Shown here piece by piece: positions 57,321-64,000 of a DNA stretch of 64,000 bases. The notes beneath the pieces were generated by a model. The model saw nothing but the letters and a program-made list of their open reading frames with translations, made no database searches and had not been told where the DNA came from. Position 1 is the stretch's first letter. Every line of letters begins with the position of its first letter. The position numbers were made by a program, and so were the translations under genes. This DNA comes from Balanoglossus misakiensis (taxonomy: Eukaryota > Hemichordata). The DNA lies in the NCBI GenBank assembly GCA_040954595.2, contig CM082581.2, positions 868,001 through 932,000 on the forward strand. The letters are read 5' to 3'.

Positions 57321-57369
57321 GGTTGGGGATGAGGGACCGGGAGCCGGGGATGCCATAACGCCGTTAAAC
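57186..57369 (-). pseudogene. Second exon of the left OB-fold-like gene
   Basis: Acceptor CTATTTTTCAG/GTTTAACGG ends at 57370. From the ATG at 57356 the frame encodes 56 residues (MASPAPGPSSPTSQGVALKL, then EIRNSANGKLFSVPCMQQDG) and stops at 57186. The pattern of alternating strands fits the first half of an OB fold. Joined coding with the next exon is not clear. Confidence 0.4.
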
Positions 57370-57641
57370 CTGAAAAATAGATTGAGAGTGGATATTGTTT
57401 TACACAATTTTTGAACATTGAAGTAAAGTATTAGAATGATGGAGTCCGATAAAAAAGTGAGTTGGTGATTGCGGCATCCGACTTCGTTATTAAAAATGGA
57501 AAGATTTGCGATTTGAGATTCGGTTACCATTTGCAAGTTTGAAAGGAAATATTTCATTGAAGCACAGTGGCAACTACTGGGTTATGGAGAATTTTTGAAA
57601 TGTTGATGAACGGAGACTTATTAGAATCAATGAAAACCTAC

Positions 57642-57740
57642 CTTTAACGGTGTTACGGTTACTAAACGTGAGAGACCGCTTGTCTCGTTCATCCGATTCT
57701 GAGCTCCTAGCTCTTGTGGAGACATGCGGAGGTACAGCGG
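57642..57740 (-). other. First-exon candidate, left copy
   Basis: Contains CGCATGTCTCCACAAGAGC and ends at donor CCGTTAAAG/GTAGG (57641). Mirrored at 59380-59476 on the plus strand, where both the exon and the donor are conserved, which supports a real exon; it may be untranslated. Confidence 0.45.
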
Positions 57741-59379
57741 GTTAACGGTTAGAAAGTGTTGATGAAAGAAATAAGTTTATAGGCCAATCAGGAGTTAGAT
57801 TCGAATGTCCGAAAATGAGAAACCGTAGGCGAACGCAACAGACAGCAATTTAAATTTGCATAACTAGAGGTTTGGGTGGAAAGATTTCAGAATTTAACGC
57901 ACATATACAGATATTTTGTAGTGGAAATTTGAGTATATTATAAATAGTACATGTAATAAGACTGTGAATTGATTTTATTTACTGACAATTAAATGAAGTT
58001 ACCCTTTGAGTATGGGTGTTTATCGAGGGGGGGGGGGTCCAAAAAAATGTTAGAAACTGTTGAAGATGAAACCGGAAAGATGTAGCAAATTCGTTAGTTT
58101 TCCCTTTTTTGGAAATTATGCTCGAAGCGTGTGATTGGTCAATTAGTCAGAAGGGGATTGGTTGGAAATAGTCGAATATGATTGGGCAATAAGTTCGAAG
58201 CTGAAATCCCTCAGGCTGTATAAATACGGTGTTTGTGGCGTGTACTAATGGAGTATGGCTGGGGTGTGTTGTGTCGAGCAGTCTAGTATATCATTTGTGG
58301 GGCATTGAATATTTAGAACAAAGTTCTCTATGTCGGACTTCCTAACATATACTCGATCGTTGATAACAAAACGAGCAGATATTTTTGTGCAAATAGTGTG
58401 CGCAAAACAACAACTAAACATGAAGACAACAAGATAGTACTGCGTGCGGTGCGACTCGGTTGTAAGCGTCAAGTCAAAAACTGCAAAGACATGCAACAGG
58501 TGTAAATATAGTCGACTGAAATGCTGAAAAACCATGAATATCGATTGGCTCAAAGTGATGGGAATCGGCTCAACTTACCGGAGGGAATTGGTACATTATA
58601 TAACGAGTAAACTAGAACGAAAGAAATCCCAGCGTGAACACTGGAAATTGTTCATAAATTAATATTTATACATGTATGTGTATATTGCGTAACCTTCGAA
58701 AATTCGAATATCATTAGCACTTGGCCTAAAAAGTTGTGCATTGCGAGTGGGACACTGGGCAATTATTTTTATGGGCCGCCATCGCTATGCAGTTTAGATG
58801 TAGTATTTTACTCAACGTTTACCGGCAAGTGAGTGATTTGCTTTCAGAAGGTAATGAGACGGAAATAAACTTATGCAATCAGAGTTAATTATTCGTGAGA
58901 ATACAAACTTTTGTACTAGATTTATTGTAATTTTTCAGTGTATACTCCTGGCCTTCGCAGGACTTTCATTTTTTACCCGGTTTGTGTGTTTTCGGGTTAC
59001 CCATGGGCACTCTCTACCTGTTTTAAAACTCTGAACAAGTCGATGTCACGTGTATCATTTTATGTACGACGTACATCATTATAATAATGCTATAGTGAAG
59101 TTTTTAAAAAGGAAATATTTTTTTAGTGTTATTCTCTTCGTTTTTTTTATGACTGAAATATGCTTGTGCTTGATGGAAAAACCGGATTCAACCTTAGCTT
59201 AATATATGCATTATCGTTCGCAACTGACGTCATATAATGTAGCAATTTCCCTCCGGTTAAATTGAACCAATCGGCATTCCCGTTTTTCCACCATTTCACT
59301 CGAATATCTAACTCCAGGATCCTGATTGGCCTATGTAATTAATCATTCCTTTCATCAACACTTCCTAACCGTTAACCCG

Positions 59380-59476
59380 CTGTACCTCCGCATGTCTCCA
59401 CAAGAGCTAGGAGCTCAGAATCGGTCGGACGCAGACCAGCGGTCTGTCAGGTGTAGTAACCCTAACACCGTTAAAG
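59380..59476 (+). other. First-exon candidate, right copy
   Basis: Inverted counterpart of 57642-57740, ending at the donor TTAAAG/GTAGG; the matching acceptor TATATTTCAG/GTTTAACGG ends at 59749. Conservation of exon, donor and acceptor in both arms indicates the duplicated unit was a spliced gene. Confidence 0.45.
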
Positions 59477-59749
59477 GTAGGTTTTCATTTATTCTATTAT
59501 AAGTCTCCGTTCATCAACATTTCAAAGATTCTCAATAATGCAGTAGTTGCCACTGTACTTCAATGAAATATTTCCTTTCAAACTTGCAAATACTACTTGA
59601 ACCGAATCGCAAACCTTTCCATTTTTAATAACGAAGTCGGATGCCGAAATTACCAACTCACTTTTTTTATCGGATTCCATCATTCTAATACTTTACTTCA
59701 ATGTTCAAAAATTGTGTAAAACAATATCCACTTTCAATCTATATTTCAG

Positions 59750-60132
59750 GTTTAACGGCTATTTGTGCAACATTTGACAGTACTCACATCATGGACTTTT
59801 CCTACAACGCACACCCTCTTCTTCTGTGGAGATATCTCGACTTCTGATATCATTATTTGTGGCGGATGATACAATTCTGTTACAAATTTTTCAGGTATAT
59901 CCGTCGCTTTTCGCCCGCAAGGTATGATCTGGAAAAAAGTTTGGCGTAGTCTGTAAGTTGTGTGACTGAATCCGTAAAGGTGGCATTTGGAGGAAAAATT
60001 TTGAGCATTTTTATCAGTAATCTAGTTTGTTTAAAATATTGGAACGCGATCAATAATAAATGCGACTTGTAAACGAGTGCCGCGTTTGAATCGGTATTGA
60101 CGATAAACATCGGTAATCGGCGATGAAATCAA
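59750..60132. other. Right-arm-only sequence
   Basis: After GTTTAACGGC the right copy departs from the left exon. Nothing recognisable. Confidence 0.35.
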
Positions 60133-61062
60133 TGGATTTTCAATGTACGTGATCGCATGGAGGCTGCCATATTGGATTACATCCGAAGACCTTCCGATTA
60201 GGCTTCGGTTGAATTCGGGAAAGGTCTCTAAAATGTAATGGGTCATTCAATTTTGTAGAGTAAATTTCTAAAAATGCAGAAGATGGGAGGTTAAGATACC
60301 CGAAATGACTACGGCAAAAAAAGGCCCATAAGTTTCGGGGTGCGATTATAACATACCTTTGCTCTATCATAGAGGCAAATGGTATTATATCTTCCAGTGG
60401 AAAAGTTGCGGAGCTGTATGTATTCTCTCTTCTGTTATCTGTTCAGCTATTTCGGATTTTCTTTCCAGAATTTAAGTTCCAGAACGTTGCCATCCTGCTG
60501 CATACAAGGCACGCTAAACAGTTTGCCGTTGGCTGAATTCCGGATCTAGACTGTATCCTCAATGAGGCACAATTTCACTGCCACTCCTTGGCTGCATGGT
60601 TGCAGATGATGGAGCTAAGGTACGTAACAATCGCACCCCGAAACGCCTGGGCCCTGTTTTGTGTGTAGTCATTGTTGGTATGTTAACCTCCCATGTCCTA
60701 CATTTTTAGAAATTTAGTATACAAAATTGGATGACCGATTATGTTTTAGAGACCTTTCCCGAATCCACCTGAAGCCCAGTCGGAATGTCTTGGGATGTAA
60801 CCTAAATTCAATATGGCCGCCTCCATGCGTTCACTTGCATTAAAAAAAAAAAAACGTTGATTTTATCTCCGAGTGGCGGTGTTTATCGTCAGTACCAATT
60901 GAAACGCGGCACTCGCTTACAGGTCGCATTTTTATTTTTGAGCGCGTTCTAATATTCTAGAAAGAAAAAAATGATAGTTTCGAGTACAGATTACATGTAT
61001 TTTAAAACGAGGTTTGGTCACAATGGTATCACTACTAAATGACTTACAATCGATGTTTTTAA

Positions 61063-61260
61063 TTGTCTTTGCACCACAGTATGAATCCTGTGATGGTAAA
61101 TCGCATTCAACTTAGAAGGCGTGGAGTAAGTGCAACTGATGGTAACTGGGATACCAAACTGAAACTTTTGGGAGAGAAAACCTTGCCATGCATGGACGTG
61201 GGTGGCACAGTTAAACTTGGGTTAAATACTACAGCGACAACTGAAGTCCCGGTGAGATAT
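61063..61260 (+). pseudogene. OB-fold-like exon, right copy
   Basis: Plus-strand homologue of the minus-strand exon near 56.6 kb: GVSATDGNWDTKLKLLGEKT, then DVGGTVKLG directly joined to LNTTATTEVPV, so about 12 codons present in the left copy are missing. It ends at a donor-like CCCG/GTGAGA at about 61252. A later acceptor (TCTCTCAAG/GTG at about 61428) opens only short frames. Partner exons are not intact. Confidence 0.45.
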
Positions 61261-61449
61261 TATAAAATACTCTTACATCATAAAATTGAAATCCTACATG
61301 TCAATAATTTCATATTTTCACTAATGTTTAGCAAAAAACAACTGCTCTCAACAAACCTTACCCCTCCCACTCTTGTATTGTCAGTGCTTTGTAATCTATC
61401 AGTAACAATCCATTTTTTTCTCTCAAGGTGTTAAAAGAACCTATAGCTA

Positions 61450-62380
61450 CTGGTGATGACATGATACCGTCCATGGGGTGTTGGAGGTAATACACTTTGT
61501 AAGTATTAACCAGTCAGGACGTAAGTGGGGTAATTACGGCGGTGAGATCAAAGAGATCTATTTGAATGTGAAAGTCGCTGAGTGGCAGTTACGGCCAGTT
61601 CGAAAAATGTTCAAACGGAGATTTTCGGTACTACAAGTGATCGTAGTGCACCCATTTTTCTAAGACGTGTATGAAACACCATAGTCAATGATAGGATGAT
61701 TTTTCGTGAAGTTTTAACGACGCTTTCCCGAGAAAGACAGTTTCGGTATGTTGGTTTAAATTGTGGTCCTTGACTCTCGGCAAAGATTTCTTGTCTTGAA
61801 AAAAATTGGGTAGGTTAGGAAGATATTGAACTAAGTTACCGTGAAATTATAATAGTGTGAGCCGCTCCGTTGTGGAGTAATGACGGTGTAAAAATTGCCT
61901 TCGCCATCGACGAGTACAGCCGTGTTTGCCATATGTGTATGCATTGAAGTAGGTCAACGCATGTTAACCCATGACGTAATGGCTTCCTTTTCAACGCGTC
62001 GTTATCTCTCATTAGCATATTACATACGGAGTCTATACACTATTCACGCTGACTGACTTCTCAGGACTGACCTATGGCACAGTAAATTATGGTCCTTGAC
62101 TCTCGGCATGGATATATTCATGTCAAAATTATGAATAGAGGAGTTTAATAATGTTTCTAAAACCTGAGGGGGTTAATTTTTGTGTGGGTATGGCTGATAT
62201 TTTTTTTTTTGTAACTTCAAGGTCACTTTGAATTTCGTGATCACAATTTTGTCAGTGGAAGTAAAGAAATTCTTCTCGATAAAACTTCATGAAAAATCAC
62301 ATGTAGTACACTCATAGTACCAGTAATGTGCCTGGGGTGAAATAATTGTCAGAAATGGGTTGCTAGTTGCTTAACTTTCG
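61450..62380. other. No gene recognised
   Basis: AT-rich DNA; the block around GGTCCTTGACTCTCGGCA occurs twice (about 61766 and 62091). Confidence 0.4.
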
Positions 62381-62439
62381 TTGTGAAAAAAGTTGAAAAA
62401 CTGTATGCAAATGAGCAATTCAAACGTTACTGGCCAGTT

Positions 62440-62637
62440 CAAGTGTTTGCATTGCATGATCCCCTGCTGTTTAATTATCCCACTTACGTCCTGACTGTAA
62501 CTGCAGTAGTTGCTTACATCAGACTCCCACTATCTGCACGCAAGTTGTGGATGGATTTGCAGAGAGAGAGGCTAGTACACGGCACTCATGTGGACCTGCA
62601 CTACCACATTTCTATTCAACATCAGGTCTCTGAGTAA
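62440..62637 (+). CDS. Possible last exon, unknown, duplicated at 63126
   Basis: The frame encodes YPTYVLTVTAVVAYIRLPL, then KLWMDLQRERLVHG and a His-rich end, with a stop at 62635-62637. A hairpin (TTTCTCTAA-GTTTG-TTAGAGAAA) and an AATAAA follow within 60 bases, like a gene 3' end. The same segment recurs at 63126-63289. Not recognised; could be a decayed element gene. Confidence 0.3.
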   Translation, partial: QVFALHDPLLFNYPTYVLTVTAVVAYIRLPLSARKLWMDLQRERLVHGTHVDLHYHISIQHQVSE

Positions 62638-63125
62638 AAAGATGGCCATGTAAATTTTCTCTAAGTTTGTTAGAGAAATAAAGTACAACTTTAGTGTTTC
62701 ACTAATTGAGTTTCAGTGTTCTTGTATTGTCTCGTTTGCCCCATGCCAACCTCAAAGTAAACGTCAAATTTGCCATTTTTGACTTATTTGTCCTTGTAGT
62801 GGGCCACATAGCATTTTAGTGCAACTTATGAAAATCTGAAGAACCAAATGCCTAATTTACCCATTCTGCACAGATTTATTTCAATGGTACAGACTTGATG
62901 ATCAGTATAGCGCCCTCTGTGGTAGTATTTGGGGGGGGGGGGGTTAACCTAGCCTTTGTATGTTTATCCCTGTCCGGTTCCATTCCACTTGTATCTATGG
63001 TAACCTAATTATCAGCAGTAAAGGCCACAGCTTTGAAACAGTTTTAATATCAAGCACTCTGAATTACACGGCCATTCTCATTGGTGCATATAGTGTAGTC
63101 ACGTTGTATTTTACTGCAACTGGTG
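62474..63125 (+). repeat. Tandem duplication, unit 1
   Basis: 652 bp; identical to 63126-63776 except for one extra G in a G-run (13 against 12). Contains the AGCGCCCTCT box. Confidence 0.95.
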
Positions 63126-63776
63126 ATTATCCCACTTACGTCCTGACTGTAACTGCAGTAGTTGCTTACATCAGACTCCCACTATCTGCACGCAAGTTGT
63201 GGATGGATTTGCAGAGAGAGAGGCTAGTACACGGCACTCATGTGGACCTGCACTACCACATTTCTATTCAACATCAGGTCTCTGAGTAAAAAGATGGCCA
63301 TGTAAATTTTCTCTAAGTTTGTTAGAGAAATAAAGTACAACTTTAGTGTTTCACTAATTGAGTTTCAGTGTTCTTGTATTGTCTCGTTTGCCCCATGCCA
63401 ACCTCAAAGTAAACGTCAAATTTGCCATTTTTGACTTATTTGTCCTTGTAGTGGGCCACATAGCATTTTAGTGCAACTTATGAAAATCTGAAGAACCAAA
63501 TGCCTAATTTACCCATTCTGCACAGATTTATTTCAATGGTACAGACTTGATGATCAGTATAGCGCCCTCTGTGGTAGTATTTGGGGGGGGGGGGTTAACC
63601 TAGCCTTTGTATGTTTATCCCTGTCCGGTTCCATTCCACTTGTATCTATGGTAACCTAATTATCAGCAGTAAAGGCCACAGCTTTGAAACAGTTTTAATA
63701 TCAAGCACTCTGAATTACACGGCCATTCTCATTGGTGCATATAGTGTAGTCACGTTGTATTTTACTGCAACTGGTG
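63126..63776 (+). repeat. Tandem duplication, unit 2
   Basis: 651 bp, immediately adjacent to unit 1. Confidence 0.95.
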
Positions 63777-64000
63777 AAAGTCTCCTAAAAAACCAAATGT
63801 GTCTTTACCCACTGTGCACAGAGTATTTGAATGATACTCAGTTGATGGTCATATAGTATAGCGCCCTCTGTGGTAGTATTTTGATTATGGAGGTGGGGTT
63901 AAATCTTGTCTTTGCATATGTTTATCCCTGTCATGTTGCATTGGGCTTTTATCTATGGTAACCTAATTATCATCAGTAAAGGCCACAACTATGAAACAGT
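63777..64000 (+). repeat. Older degenerate third copy
   Basis: Follows the second half of the unit (AACCAAATG ... ACCCA.T.TGCACAGA ... TATAGCGCCCTCTGTGG ... TTATCTATGGTAACCTAATT) with many differences; runs off the window. Confidence 0.85.

Larger units (their letters stand above)
57642..59476. repeat. Palindrome core with divergent promoters
   Basis: The two first-exon candidates face outwards around a centre near 58.56 kb. Between them are a TATA-like CTGTATAAATACGG at about 58215 (plus) and ATTATATAAC at about 58594. No protein-coding content is seen in the core. Confidence 0.55.

Overview
The window looks like nuclear DNA from a marine invertebrate animal. It has spliced-gene signals (GTAAGT-type donors, pyrimidine-tract acceptors), CR1/L2-like LINE relics, a Ty3/Gypsy element, many satellites and abundant TACATGTA-type sequence. 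A deuterostome such as a hemichordate, lancelet or echinoderm is my guess; the sequence alone does not settle it. I see no rRNA, tRNA, CRISPR or bacterial-style operon. Almost everything recognisable is mobile-element or repeat DNA.

Layout. 1-2820: mostly unassigned, with a broken LINE reverse transcriptase near 1640-1960. 2821-6815: satellite of about 47 units of 82-86 bp with a higher-order repeat. 6823-16878 and 33682-44848: two arms of a giant imperfect inverted repeat (10.1 and 11.2 kb). The arms carry smaller nested inversions, and younger transposons inserted in one arm but not the other; for three of these the boundaries can be read, because the opposite arm or related repeat copies show the uninterrupted sequence. 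16879-33681: the centre of the inverted repeat, with minus-strand exon remnants (one pentraxin-like), a promoter-like region, and at 24123-31670 an intronless reading frame of 2516 codons broken by a single TAA.

That central frame is the most interesting content. In order it encodes several membrane segments, a ubiquitin-like domain ending in GKGGG, Cys-rich probable zinc-binding modules and a coiled coil. After the TAA come a putative RNase H-fold (DUF6589-like) region split by an OTU cysteine-protease domain, an XPG/FEN1-like nuclease region, a tesmin/TSO1-like CXC module and an acidic tail. The combination of a transposase-like core, a structure-specific nuclease, and a ubiquitin-like protein with a matching protease class inside a 38 kb inverted-repeat structure suggests a very large mobile element or its domesticated remnant. 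This is inference from motifs.

46215-51080: a complete, recent Ty3/Gypsy LTR retrotransposon with identical 204-bp LTRs and gag and pol in different frames; the integrase C-terminal tail is separated by a TAA. 51081-54598: its flank, a frameshifted transposase-like exon and a LINE tail. 54599-54698: assembly gap. 54699-55421: near-identical repeat of 50688-51410, probably a second haplotype or a duplication. 55535-61260: decayed genes with an OB-fold-like (RPA-like) segment, arranged as a divergent pair on a palindrome centred near 58.56 kb. 62474-63776: a nearly perfect 651-bp tandem duplication followed by an older degenerate copy.
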